Assembly (NCBI GenBank): GCA_002471275.1
Contig: DKPQ01000005.1
Location: 1-64,000 of the forward strand
Reading direction: 5' to 3'
Source of the DNA: Flammeovirgaceae bacterium UBA7330
Lineage (GTDB): Bacteria > Bacteroidota > Bacteroidia > Cytophagales > Cyclobacteriaceae
DNA length: 64,000 bases
The stretch's first letter is position 1. Each line of letters begins with the position of its first letter. This document shows, piece by piece, positions 24,666 through 33,264 of this stretch. The position numbers and the translations under genes are program-made. The notes below the pieces were generated by a model. That model was not told the origin of the DNA and did no database searches. It worked only from the letters and a program-made list of their open reading frames with translations.

Positions 24666-25963
24666 TGGGGCCTACGCTCAAGTTTTACGGTTTCCCCAAT
24701 CCAACAACCCGTAGAAACAGATTGTCCTTCTTCGTAGCTTTCATTGAAAATGTCCTCAATTGAAGGGAATTGCGCCTTGGCCATAGTCATCCTTTCGCTA
24801 TTTCCAGCTCGCTGATACATATTGTAAGCAGCAATGTATACAGATCGGTCCTTCACACGGCTTTCTCCACCCTTGCATTCTTCGAAACTGGCCATATAAA
24901 GATCACCTATTAAAACATAAGCGTCAGATAGGGCCGGGTCATTTTTAAGTGCTTCTCTGGCTTTTTCTCTCGCCGAAACTTTCTGTCCCTGCACTTGGTG
25001 GATCTTGGCCATGCTCAGATATACATCAGCTTTTTTAGTACCATCATCTGTAAGATCGATGGCTTTTTGATAGTACTCCATCGCTTTATCCAGATTGTCG
25101 TCTTTTTGATATCTGCTGGCCACGAATTTTGCAATGGCAAAATCTGGCGTTACTTCGATGATGGCTTCTGCCGCCTCAATCGCTAATGGACTATCCGTAC
25201 ATTTCTGAGCAAGCATCAGAGAAAAGATTTTCTTACCCAATTTGATATCCTTTGTCTCCCGGAACTTAGGTCCGAGCTTCTCTTCAATGAAGTTACAATC
25301 CACATCCACTGTACTGGTTAGCAACTTATCAATGGTATCTACAATCTTTCCTGGAACAGGCTTCCCAGAATCCTTCTTCTGCTCTACGATATCCATGATC
25401 TGAGAGTAGATGTCAAAAACCTGCTCATCTGTCAAGCCGTTGTTAGTTCTTTTGTATTTGTGAGTGGCCACCATATAATATAGGAGGTTGCCATCAAAAA
25501 TATCTTTGCCATTGAGTTCTACAGCCTTTTGGAACATTTCGTAAAGCTCTTTGAACTTGGCTTTATCATCCTTATAGAATCCATAGGCCGCATTCACTTT
25601 CCTGTTCAGTACTGAGGCTTCGTCACCGAAGTATTTGATCCTTAGATCATACATACTCAATGCCTTTTCTTCATACTGCTTCTTCTTTGCTGCATCAGTC
25701 TCCTTCTCAGCCAGATTTTCATAGATCTTGGCACCATTGATATAGATAGAGGCATTCAAATCCGGTGTATTTATCAGAAGCCAGTCCAGCGCTTTGGCTG
25801 CAGCAGCATAGTTTTCCGATTTCAACTGATCTGTATACAATGCATTTTTCTCCTTGGCTATATCGATCGAATCTCCCCAGTTCCAACCCGGTTGAGCCAT
25901 GGCGATGGTGGTCGTCGCTATCAAGAGCAATAAGAATGTGTATTGTTTCACTTGAAGTTTCAT
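24662..25963 (-). CDS. TPR-containing exported protein
   Basis: A protein of 433 residues with a signal peptide (about 1-23, ending AMAQ). It is almost all helical, with TPR-like units such as YAAAAKALDWLLINTPDLNASIYINGAKIYENLA, FAIAKFVASRYQKDDNLDKAMEYYQKAIDLTDD and YLSMAKIHQVQGQKVSAREKAREALKNDPALSDAYVLIGDLY. It should work in the periplasm as a scaffold. Its neighbours are an outer-membrane protein gene (13 bp upstream) and lptC (overlapping), so a role in envelope assembly is plausible. The C-terminus has a pair-forming Cys (STGCW). Confidence 0.85.
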   Translation of the reverse strand: MKLQVKQYTFLLLLIATTTIAMAQPGWNWGDSIDIAKEKNALYTDQLKSENYAAAAKALDWLLINTPDLNASIYINGAKIYENLAEKETDAAKKKQYEEKALSMYDLRIKYFGDEASVLNRKVNAAYGFYKDDKAKFKELYEMFQKAVELNGKDIFDGNLLYYMVATHKYKRTNNGLTDEQVFDIYSQIMDIVEQKKDSGKPVPGKIVDTIDKLLTSTVDVDCNFIEEKLGPKFRETKDIKLGKKIFSLMLAQKCTDSPLAIEAAEAIIEVTPDFAIAKFVASRYQKDDNLDKAMEYYQKAIDLTDDGTKKADVYLSMAKIHQVQGQKVSAREKAREALKNDPALSDAYVLIGDLYMASFEECKGGESRVKDRSVYIAAYNMYQRAGNSERMTMAKAQFPSIEDIFNESYEEGQSVSTGCWIGETVKLERRPQ

Positions 25964-25976
25964 TAGTAAATATTAT

Positions 25977-27227
25977 TTAATCATACTTTCTTTTAATAAA
26001 CCAGCGGTCGTTTATTGTTGCACCCAGTACAACCTGAAAATAAGACTCCCTGGTAAGGCCATTTTCGGTTGTGCCTCTCCAACCATATTTGAAAGCAGTC
26101 TCAATACTTGAATACCCGCTAACAGGAAGTGCAACACCAAAATTAATACCAAAATCGTTAATTTGTGTATTTTCTACAAGGTATGGTAGCTCTTTAAAGT
26201 TAATTCCAGCTCTATATCTTGCCCTTTTGAAGTAGTTGCTTACACTCTGAATGTCGGGAATGAATTCTCCTCCGAGACTCATAGACAGTGCATCATTGTA
26301 GCTGGTCTCACCACTTTCACCCATATCAGCCCATTGTTTGATATCTAAATCAGCTCCAATCAGTAACTTATTGATTACCTGATAGGAAAGTCCCGCTCCA
26401 AACGATCTGGGCAACTTAAATGCAACCTCCTCTGATGTAAGGTCCACTTGCTGGAGCAGGTTGGAACCCGAGTACCTTTCATATCCTTTATCCATGTTCC
26501 CACTTAATTCTCCGGATAAATTAAAGACGGCACCTACATTGATAAAACTTTTGTTCGAGATTTTAAATTTATTGGAGATACTTAAGGAAAAAATTATGTC
26601 TTTGTAAGCCGTATTTTCTGTGTAGCTGATCACGTAAGCGTTAGAAACCTCTTCACCCACTAACTGTACCCTCGAATCCTTTTCGATCGTACCAAAAACA
26701 AAAGAAGACTTAATGCCTATCGCCAGGGACTTGTATAGCCTAATACTATTAGACCAGGATAAGCTTGAGAGGCCACCGTTGCCCTGGTACTGGTTTACAG
26801 CAGCAACATCATTATCCAAAGAGTCTATAGAATAGGAATTATAGTTGACTGAACTGTAGGGTAGCAATGAAAATGCAGTAGCCCACCTGGATTCTATCAC
26901 AGGGAATGCCATGGCCAGATATCTTAGGGAGAGCGCATTAGAATTGTCGGAAACGTCATCCCCCTCATACGTCCTGAAATCTCCCATTAACCCAACCGAA
27001 AAGGAGCTCAATGGGTTATAATATAGCATTGAAGGGTTTTGGAGGTTAATCCCAAAAAGAGACGGGGTACCATACCCGAGGTTACCCATAGAAAAATTTT
27101 GCTGAAGCCCTACTTCAGATACCTCACCAATACCATGCGATGAATACAGTGAGGTGATTGTTTGCCCCCAGGCTCCTATGGAAACCATAAAGACAACAAG
27201 AAATACGACTGATTTAATTTTGCGCAT
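25977..27227 (-). CDS. outer-membrane beta-barrel protein, unknown ligand
   Basis: A protein of 416 residues with a signal peptide (1-22, ending GAWGQ). The remaining sequence alternates polar and hydrophobic residues and ends in an aromatic-rich segment (YFQVVLGATINDRWFIKRKYD), consistent with an outer-membrane barrel of the FadL/porin-like type of Bacteroidota. Early residues YSSHGIGEVSEVGLQQNFSMGNLGYG look like an N-terminal plug or hatch seen in FadL-like proteins. The ligand is unknown. Its start overlaps the end of coaX by 14 bp, and it is followed by the TPR gene. Confidence 0.8.
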   Translation of the reverse strand: MRKIKSVVFLVVFMVSIGAWGQTITSLYSSHGIGEVSEVGLQQNFSMGNLGYGTPSLFGINLQNPSMLYYNPLSSFSVGLMGDFRTYEGDDVSDNSNALSLRYLAMAFPVIESRWATAFSLLPYSSVNYNSYSIDSLDNDVAAVNQYQGNGGLSSLSWSNSIRLYKSLAIGIKSSFVFGTIEKDSRVQLVGEEVSNAYVISYTENTAYKDIIFSLSISNKFKISNKSFINVGAVFNLSGELSGNMDKGYERYSGSNLLQQVDLTSEEVAFKLPRSFGAGLSYQVINKLLIGADLDIKQWADMGESGETSYNDALSMSLGGEFIPDIQSVSNYFKRARYRAGINFKELPYLVENTQINDFGINFGVALPVSGYSSIETAFKYGWRGTTENGLTRESYFQVVLGATINDRWFIKRKYD

Positions 27228-27951
27228 TATTAAAATGCATTATTCTATTTAAACCTCTTAAAACCAAATTAGAGCCTGCAAAGATGGGCCCTTTTAATTT
27301 TGATTCAAAGTAAGTTGCATCTCCTCCTGTCAAAAGAATTGTTAAATCCTGCAATTCTTTGCTAAAATGATCAATAAAACCCTCGATTTCCATGACGACC
27401 GCATGAAAGGATCCGCTTTTTAAGCATTCCCGGGTTGTCTGACCTAACAGTCCTCCGTTGATTTCTTCCCATTCACCACTGATGTCCGGAAGCCCTTTGG
27501 TATAATGGTTCATGGATTTCATTCGCATCTTGAATCCGGGTGCAATCACCCCTCCAATGAATGTGCCTGAAGCATCCAGCACATCGTAAGTATTGCAAGT
27601 GCCCACATCAATGACCAATAAGTTGCTGCCAGGAAACAGCGTCTGGGCGCCAACCAAAGCGGCCACCCTGTCCATCCCCAGTGTTTCAGGTGTTTTATAG
27701 TCCAACCGGATAGGCAGTGGAGTCTTGTGGTTTAGATATAAATGATTTTCATCATGAAAAACCTGATCTATTTCGTATTGATTTCCACGCACGGAACAAA
27801 ATATCCACTGCTCCGTAATGTCTTTTTTAATCGCATGAAGTTGAATCAAAGAATCCCAATGCTCCACTTTAACCAGCTGGCTCCCTTCGAATTCTCCGGA
27901 TTTTATTCTGGTATTACCAATATCTACAGCAATATTTCTTTTCTTAGTCAT
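27214..27951 (-). CDS. coaX: type III pantothenate kinase
   Basis: A protein of 245 residues. It phosphorylates pantothenate, the first step of coenzyme A synthesis, and unlike type I kinases is not inhibited by CoA. The sugar-kinase fold is shown by AVDIGNTRIKSGEF (phosphate-1), LGMDRVAALVGAQTLFPGSNLLVIDVGTCNTYDVL (PHOSPHATE-2 with Asp) and ILLTGGDATYF (adenosine motif). GGVIAPGFKMRMKSMNHYTKGLP is typical of this type. The start at 27951 is only 4 bp from the divergent anmK start, so both promoters must lie within the opposite coding regions. Confidence 0.95.
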   Translation of the reverse strand: MTKKRNIAVDIGNTRIKSGEFEGSQLVKVEHWDSLIQLHAIKKDITEQWIFCSVRGNQYEIDQVFHDENHLYLNHKTPLPIRLDYKTPETLGMDRVAALVGAQTLFPGSNLLVIDVGTCNTYDVLDASGTFIGGVIAPGFKMRMKSMNHYTKGLPDISGEWEEINGGLLGQTTRECLKSGSFHAVVMEIEGFIDHFSKELQDLTILLTGGDATYFESKLKGPIFAGSNLVLRGLNRIMHFNNAQN

Positions 27952-27955
27952 CTAA

Positions 27956-29047
27956 ATGAATATGGGTAAAATTAATCATCCTACACCCCTGAATCAATAC
28001 AATGCCATTGGGATCATGTCAGGCTCATCGTTGGATGGGGTTGACTTTTGCCTTGCTTCATTTAAAGAAGGATCCTCATGGTCTTTCGAAATTCTACAAT
28101 CCACCACCATCCCCATTCCGGACGAGATCAAACATGAGCTAAAAAAAAGTGATATGCTCACTGGTTATGAATTGTCCGGGCTGGATATTAAGTATGGGGA
28201 GTGGATTGGTCAGCAGTTGAAAGCCTTTTCCCCTCAGAATCTACGGATAGATGCAGTAGGATTCCATGGGCATACGGTCTTTCATGAGCCCGAAAACAAA
28301 CTTAGCCTCCAGATTGGGAATGGATCGGTCATCAGTAGCGTGTCCGGCTTACCCGTGGTAGACGACTTCAGGACCAAAGATATCCTATTAGGTGGTCAGG
28401 GTGCCCCGTTAGTACCGAAAGGAGAGACTTTATTATTTCCTGGCTACATGGCTTGGATCAATTTGGGAGGAATTGCTAATATTACGGTCGAGAATTCCGA
28501 AAACGTCCTCGCATGGGACATTGCACCATGCAACCAGGTTTTTAATTTTTTTGCTCAAAAGCTAAATGTCCCTTATGATAATGATGGAGCTTTGGCAAAG
28601 GATGGTAGTCTAGACGAAAAATGGATTGATGGTTTGAAGGATCTCCCTTATTTTAAAACTAAGCCTCCCAAGTCTATGAGTAATCAATGGATAACTGAGC
28701 ATATTTTGAAATACCAGCCGACAGACCCTAAGAATGCTTTGCATTCCTATGCAGAGTTGCTTGCTACTGAAATTGCACAATCGGTAGGATTGTACCTCAG
28801 GGGAAATGAAAGGGTGCTTGTAACCGGAGGCGGCGCGCACAACACCTATTTGTTGGACCGAATAAAGAATTTTTTAAAAGACAAAAATATTGAGATCGTC
28901 AAGCCGTCTGTAGCAATAATCGATTTTAAAGAAGCCCTGATATTTGGTTTTCTTGGATTGCTAAGAAAGCTTGGAATACCCAATACATTGGGAATGGCAA
29001 CGGGTGCTTCGAAGGACACAGTTTCGGGTACGTTGCACCTGCCCTGA
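27956..29047 (+). CDS. anmK: anhydro-N-acetylmuramic acid kinase
   Basis: A protein of 363 residues, full length. It phosphorylates and hydrolyses 1,6-anhydro-N-acetylmuramic acid in peptidoglycan recycling. Family hallmarks are IGIMSGSSLDGVDFCLASF, AVGFHGHTVFHEP, DDFRTKDILLGGQGAPLVPKGETLLFPG, AWINLGGIANITV and the ATP-binding VLVTGGGAHNTYLLDRI. MSGSSLDG replaces the more usual MSGTSLDG. It is divergent from coaX with only 4 bp between start codons; a later start is unlikely because the conserved IGIMSG begins about 18 residues in. Confidence 0.96.
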   Translation: MNMGKINHPTPLNQYNAIGIMSGSSLDGVDFCLASFKEGSSWSFEILQSTTIPIPDEIKHELKKSDMLTGYELSGLDIKYGEWIGQQLKAFSPQNLRIDAVGFHGHTVFHEPENKLSLQIGNGSVISSVSGLPVVDDFRTKDILLGGQGAPLVPKGETLLFPGYMAWINLGGIANITVENSENVLAWDIAPCNQVFNFFAQKLNVPYDNDGALAKDGSLDEKWIDGLKDLPYFKTKPPKSMSNQWITEHILKYQPTDPKNALHSYAELLATEIAQSVGLYLRGNERVLVTGGGAHNTYLLDRIKNFLKDKNIEIVKPSVAIIDFKEALIFGFLGLLRKLGIPNTLGMATGASKDTVSGTLHLP

Positions 29048-29195
29048 GTTGTTTTTCCTAATGTGATTAATCTAATATTTATATTAATTTCAGGTTAACA
29101 ATTCAATCAATTAAGTTAATAAATGAACCATTTGCATTATCTATGCTGAAATATATTTTAGTTCAGAAAGTCATAATTACCTCTTATATCGCCCC

Positions 29196-30662
29196 ATGAA
29201 CGCACTGCCCAGACTATTTTTTTTTCTATTTTTAGCCTGTGGTGTACTGAGCACTTTCGAAGCGAGATCGGAAGTTGGTGAGGAGAAAACAGAAATTGTT
29301 TCAACGGAGCAACATGCCGAAGAAGCCGAGCACCATGGACCCAACCCCTGGAGTGTAATTCCGTTTGTGGCCTTGCTGCTTATGATTGCCACAGGACCAT
29401 TGTTCTATGAGCACTTTTGGCACAAAAATTATCCCCTTATTTCTGTAGTCCTGGCTGTATTGGTAGTGGCCTATTACCTTATCAGTCTGCAAAACCAACA
29501 TTCGCCGGTTCATTCTTTTTTCGAATATTTTCAGTTCATATCATTGCTTACCGGGCTTTTTGTGGCTTCAGGGGGTATTATGATCAATGTGGACCGGGAA
29601 GCCAAGCCGCTAACCAATGTGGTGATATTGGCCATTGGCGGAGTCATTGCCAATATCATTGGAACGACAGGTGCCAGCATGCTATTGATCCGGCCGTTTA
29701 TTCGGTTGAACAGAAACAGGGTAAAAGCTTATCACATTATCTTTTTTATTTTCGTTGTCAGCAATATCGGAGGTAGCCTGACACCCATTGGCGACCCACC
29801 ACTATTCCTGGGTTTCCTTAAAGGAGTACCCTTCTTTTGGACGTTTACTCACAACCTTCTGCCGTGGGCTTTTGCCCTTGTGCTGATCCTGGCCATCTTC
29901 TACTATTTCGACATTCGAAATAAAACAGACCTGTCTGAAGGTGAAGAGCAACCAGCACCTACGGGAAATATTAGTATGCGAGGATCCCGAAACTTTTTCT
30001 GGCTGGCCATCGTGGTGGCTTCGGTTTTTCTTGACCCTAATGTCTTTTCATGGGTTCCGGCAATCAATTATCATGGACAGAAATTCTCTTTTATCAGAGA
30101 GTTGATCATGCTTTCCTCAGCCTATTTGTCCTTTAAGCTTGCAGACAAGCAGGCCCTGGAAGGCAATGGATTTAGTTTTGAACCTATCCGGGAGGTCGCT
30201 TTTATTTTCATTGGAATTTTTGGTACGATGATGCCCGCCCTGGAGATGGTAGGCAACTATGCCAAGTCACCGGAAGGTGCAGAACTTATTTCTCACAATA
30301 CACTTTATTGGGGTACTGGCTTGCTATCGGGCTTCCTCGACAATGCACCTACCTATATCAACTTCCTGACTGCTGCTATGGCATCCACAGGTGCCAGTAT
30401 CAACAGTTTGGCAGATGTCATCTCCTTTGCCAATGGTGGATTCAAAGACAGCATTCTTGACCTTAAGGCCATTTCTGTAGCTGCCGTATTTTTTGGGGCA
30501 ATGACCTATATCGGCAACGGGCCTAACTTCATGGTAAAGTCCATCGCTGAGCAGGTAGGTATCAAGATGCCTTCATTCTTCGGATATATCATCAGGTTTT
30601 CGATCCCGATGCTTATCCCGATTTTTGTTCTCGTATGGCTGATCTTTTTTGCCTTCCAGTAA
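29196..30662 (+). CDS. nhaD: NhaD-type Na+/H+ antiporter
   Basis: A protein of 488 residues with a cleavable-looking N-terminus (about 1-24) and about 12 membrane segments. Features of NhaD (ion transporter superfamily) are FVVSNIGGSLTPIGDPPLFLGFLKGVPFFWT, WGTGLLSGFLDNAPTYINFLTA and GAMTYIGNGPNFMVKSIAEQ, whose Asp, Thr and Asn residues form the ion site in this family. It exports Na+ or Li+ in exchange for protons and is typical of marine bacteria. It is transcribed alone and faces lysC with a 9-bp gap and no evident terminator. Confidence 0.95.
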   Translation: MNALPRLFFFLFLACGVLSTFEARSEVGEEKTEIVSTEQHAEEAEHHGPNPWSVIPFVALLLMIATGPLFYEHFWHKNYPLISVVLAVLVVAYYLISLQNQHSPVHSFFEYFQFISLLTGLFVASGGIMINVDREAKPLTNVVILAIGGVIANIIGTTGASMLLIRPFIRLNRNRVKAYHIIFFIFVVSNIGGSLTPIGDPPLFLGFLKGVPFFWTFTHNLLPWAFALVLILAIFYYFDIRNKTDLSEGEEQPAPTGNISMRGSRNFFWLAIVVASVFLDPNVFSWVPAINYHGQKFSFIRELIMLSSAYLSFKLADKQALEGNGFSFEPIREVAFIFIGIFGTMMPALEMVGNYAKSPEGAELISHNTLYWGTGLLSGFLDNAPTYINFLTAAMASTGASINSLADVISFANGGFKDSILDLKAISVAAVFFGAMTYIGNGPNFMVKSIAEQVGIKMPSFFGYIIRFSIPMLIPIFVLVWLIFFAFQ

Positions 30663-30671
30663 GCAAAAGGA

Positions 30672-31985
30672 TTATTTTTCGAACAATCCGTTGAGTCGCT
30701 GAAGAGTCGTCTTCTTGTGAGAGGAGTCTATCAGGATAGAAATATTGTTTCTGGAACCCCCAAAGGATATCATCCGGATGGGCACATCATCCAACACTTT
30801 GAAGATCTGCTTTCCTAATCCTCTTTTTTCGGCAATATCGTCCCCTACGATACATACGATAGTTTGATCTTTGTCAATTTCAACTTTGCCGTATTTAGAG
30901 ATTTCTCGCTCTATTTCAGGCAAATGTTCATTGTTGTCTATGGTGAGTGAAACGGCAATCTCAGAGGTCGTGATCATATCGATCGGGGTCTTGTACATCT
31001 CAAAGATCTCGAAGACCCGTCGCATAAAGCCGTATGCCATCACCATCCTGCTGGACTTGATCTTGATGGCAGTGATGTTGTCTTTAGCAGCAATGGCTTT
31101 GATACCACCACCCTCACTCACATCCGAGATAAGTGTGCCATTGGCCGCGGGAGCCATGGTATTTTTGATTCGTACAGGTACACCAAACTGCTGTGCAGGA
31201 ACAATACAGGTTGGGTGAAGCACCTTGGCGCCAAAATAGGCAAGCTCGCTAGCCTCTTCGAAGCTTAACTTCGCCAATGGAAAAGTTTTTTCAACTACCC
31301 TTGGGTCGTTGTTATGCATGCCATCGATATCTGTCCAGATCTGAATCTCATCAGATTTGAGCACAGAGCCAATAATGGTTGCCGAGTAATCAGAACCACC
31401 TCGCTTCAGGTTATCAATACCCCCAGCGGCATTCCTGGTGATGAAACCCTGGGTGATCAGTACCTTTGAAGTGGTTTTACTCAACAAATGCTCTAATTTC
31501 TTCTCTATCATGACCATATCAGGCTCGTCATTCTCATCGAGCGTCATGAAATTCTGAGCCATGAGCAGCGTCACATCTTCACCCCGGTCCTTCAGATAGT
31601 TGGTAAACATTCTGGTAGAGATGAGTTCTCCCTGTACCACCATCATCTTGTTTACCTGGGGACTGTAGGGCTGATCGATAAGACCCTCTATATCATCCAT
31701 TACCTGGTCGATATATTTTTCTGTATCCTCTCTCAGTTCTTTTTTCTCATACAGCTGGTCAAGAAAGGGATTGAACACTTCTCTGAGCTCTTTTAACAAG
31801 CCTAAGGCACTTGTCTTATCTCCCATTTCACACTTTTCAGAGATACTTACAAGTTTGTTGGTATTACCAGAGACAGCTGAAAGGACAACCAGTTTCCTGC
31901 CTTTGATATTAGAAATAATTTCTGCTACCTGCTTCATACGCTCGGGACTACCCACCGAGGTACCTCCAAATTTTAATACTTTCAT
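30672..31985 (-). CDS. lysC: aspartate kinase (monofunctional)
   Basis: A protein of 437 residues. It makes aspartyl phosphate, the first step to lysine, threonine and methionine. The N-terminus KFGGTSVGSPERMKQVAEI, the segment LKRGGSDYSATIIGSVL with the substrate-binding residues, and IQIWTDIDGMHNNDPRV are clear. Two C-terminal ACT-type regulatory domains follow (about 300-437, FEIFEMYKTPIDMITTSEIAVSLTID and IVCIVGDDIAEKRGLGKQIFKVLDDVPIRMISFGGSRNNISILID). Allosteric control by lysine or threonine is likely. The gene precedes nothing on its strand after it and follows ribH by 3 bp. Confidence 0.95.
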   Translation of the reverse strand: MKVLKFGGTSVGSPERMKQVAEIISNIKGRKLVVLSAVSGNTNKLVSISEKCEMGDKTSALGLLKELREVFNPFLDQLYEKKELREDTEKYIDQVMDDIEGLIDQPYSPQVNKMMVVQGELISTRMFTNYLKDRGEDVTLLMAQNFMTLDENDEPDMVMIEKKLEHLLSKTTSKVLITQGFITRNAAGGIDNLKRGGSDYSATIIGSVLKSDEIQIWTDIDGMHNNDPRVVEKTFPLAKLSFEEASELAYFGAKVLHPTCIVPAQQFGVPVRIKNTMAPAANGTLISDVSEGGGIKAIAAKDNITAIKIKSSRMVMAYGFMRRVFEIFEMYKTPIDMITTSEIAVSLTIDNNEHLPEIEREISKYGKVEIDKDQTIVCIVGDDIAEKRGLGKQIFKVLDDVPIRMISFGGSRNNISILIDSSHKKTTLQRLNGLFEK

Positions 31986-31988
31986 CTT

Positions 31989-32465
31989 CTAGAAATTGAG
32001 CATTTTTAATACTGTACTTGCTGCTTCATCACCTTTGTTGCCAAACTTACCTCCCGCACGGTCCATGGCCTGCTTCATATTATCTGTGGTGAGCACTCCA
32101 AACGCTACTGGCTTATTATACTTTAACCCCACATTGGTTATTCCATCGGCACAGGCAGCGCAGATAAAATCAAAATGTTTTGTCTCTCCCTGAATGATGC
32201 ATCCGATACAAATTACCGCATCGATATCCTCTCTGGTGGCCAGCCACTGAGCCCCCAGAGGTAGCTCAAAGCTTCCCGGAACATCTTTTCTTTCAATCTT
32301 TTCTTTGGATACGCCTGCTTGCAGAAGTGTGGAAACGGCACCCGAATACAAGGCTTCTGTCACCTCTTCATTCCACTCTGATACGACGATCCCTATGCGG
32401 AAAGCCTCAGGATTTTTCAGGTTAGTGGGTCTACCTGAACTTAGATTTTTGTTTGAAGTTGCCAT
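31989..32465 (-). CDS. ribH: 6,7-dimethyl-8-ribityllumazine synthase
   Basis: A protein of 158 residues, full length. It joins 5-amino-6-ribitylaminouracil with 3,4-dihydroxy-2-butanone 4-phosphate in riboflavin synthesis. Motifs are RIGIVVSEWNEEVTEALYSGAVSTL, KDVPGSFELPLGAQWLA, VICIGCIIQGETKHFDFICAACADGI and PVAFGVLTTDNMKQAMDRAGGKFGNKGDEAA. It runs leftward 3 bp before the aspartate kinase gene, a co-transcribed pair without an obvious pathway link. A terminator-like hairpin lies between it and the upstream TPR gene. Confidence 0.97.
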   Translation of the reverse strand: MATSNKNLSSGRPTNLKNPEAFRIGIVVSEWNEEVTEALYSGAVSTLLQAGVSKEKIERKDVPGSFELPLGAQWLATREDIDAVICIGCIIQGETKHFDFICAACADGITNVGLKYNKPVAFGVLTTDNMKQAMDRAGGKFGNKGDEAASTVLKMLNF

Positions 32466-32470
32466 CCAAT

Positions 32471-32502
32471 AAAAAAGGGATAAAACATGGCTGCCTTATC
32501 CC
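32471..32502 (-). terminator. terminator-like hairpin between TPR gene and ribH
   Basis: On the minus strand GGGATAA (complement of 32496-32502) pairs with TTATCCC (complement of 32477-32483) and is followed directly by six T residues (32471-32476 complement). It comes about 22 bases after the TPR gene's stop at 32524 and just before the ribH start at 32465. A partial read-through to ribH is possible. Confidence 0.65.
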
Positions 32503-32523
32503 TATCATTTTTTTTAATATTCG

Positions 32524-33225
32524 TTATTCAGCAGCCAATCCTTCCAATCTGGCCTTTTGCTTTTTAGCCTCCTGGATGAGGTCTGACTCTTTAAACTCTT
32601 CGATTATTCTTCCATAAGCCTTTGCTGCACCAGCAAGATTCCCTTGAAGCTCCTCTGCCAGGGCCAGTTTCTTCAGGTAAATAGGGGTATAGCTTTCATT
32701 TGGCTTGTAATCAATTGCGTCATTATAGGATGCGATGGCACTGGTATAATCACCCAGCTCCACATAGGCATCTCCTATCAAGGAATATGCGCGCGCCTGG
32801 ATGAGGTAGTCTGAGCTCTTAAACTCGTTGAGATACCTGATTGCGCCTTCGAAGTCTCCCAGCTTAAGATAGGTTACCCCGGCATAGAAATTGGCGAGGT
32901 TGCTTCCTTTGGTTCCAGGGTAATCTTCGATGATCTGAAGAAAGCCATAATTGATTCCGTCGCCATTTAATGCCTTACCCAGGCTATCGGCTTCGAAATA
33001 ATAGACTGCCTGAAACATCTCCCGCTGTGCTTCCTGATCCTGGTTGGATATGTAGTATCTGTACCCAAATACTCCAGCGATAACCAGGGCAACAATACTC
33101 CCTATAATCAGGGTTAAGTTCCTGTTTTTCTTGTTGTTAAGAAACTCTTCAGCTTTGTTGACTAAGGCACCCGGATCTTCTAAAATCTCTATCCCCTCTC
33201 CCTCTTTGGTCTTGGTTTTTGCCAT
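32524..33225 (-). CDS. TPR protein with membrane anchor (YfgM-like layout)
   Basis: A protein of 233 residues with an N-terminal cytoplasmic part, one membrane helix (about 38-57, LIIGSIVALVIAGVFGYRYYI) and a periplasmic region of TPR-like helices: ANFYAGVTYLKLGDFEGAIRYLNEF, SLIGDAYVELGDYTSAIASYNDAIDYKPNE and ALAEELQGNLAGAAKAYGRIIEEF. This is the topology of the E. coli SecYEG-associated protein YfgM, though identity to YfgM is not established. It follows pdhA on the same strand by 39 bp and precedes ribH. Confidence 0.85.
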   Translation of the reverse strand: MAKTKTKEGEGIEILEDPGALVNKAEEFLNNKKNRNLTLIIGSIVALVIAGVFGYRYYISNQDQEAQREMFQAVYYFEADSLGKALNGDGINYGFLQIIEDYPGTKGSNLANFYAGVTYLKLGDFEGAIRYLNEFKSSDYLIQARAYSLIGDAYVELGDYTSAIASYNDAIDYKPNESYTPIYLKKLALAEELQGNLAGAAKAYGRIIEEFKESDLIQEAKKQKARLEGLAAE

Positions 33226-33264
33226 TGCTTTTGAAAATTAGGTCGCAAAGATATGATTTTTCCA

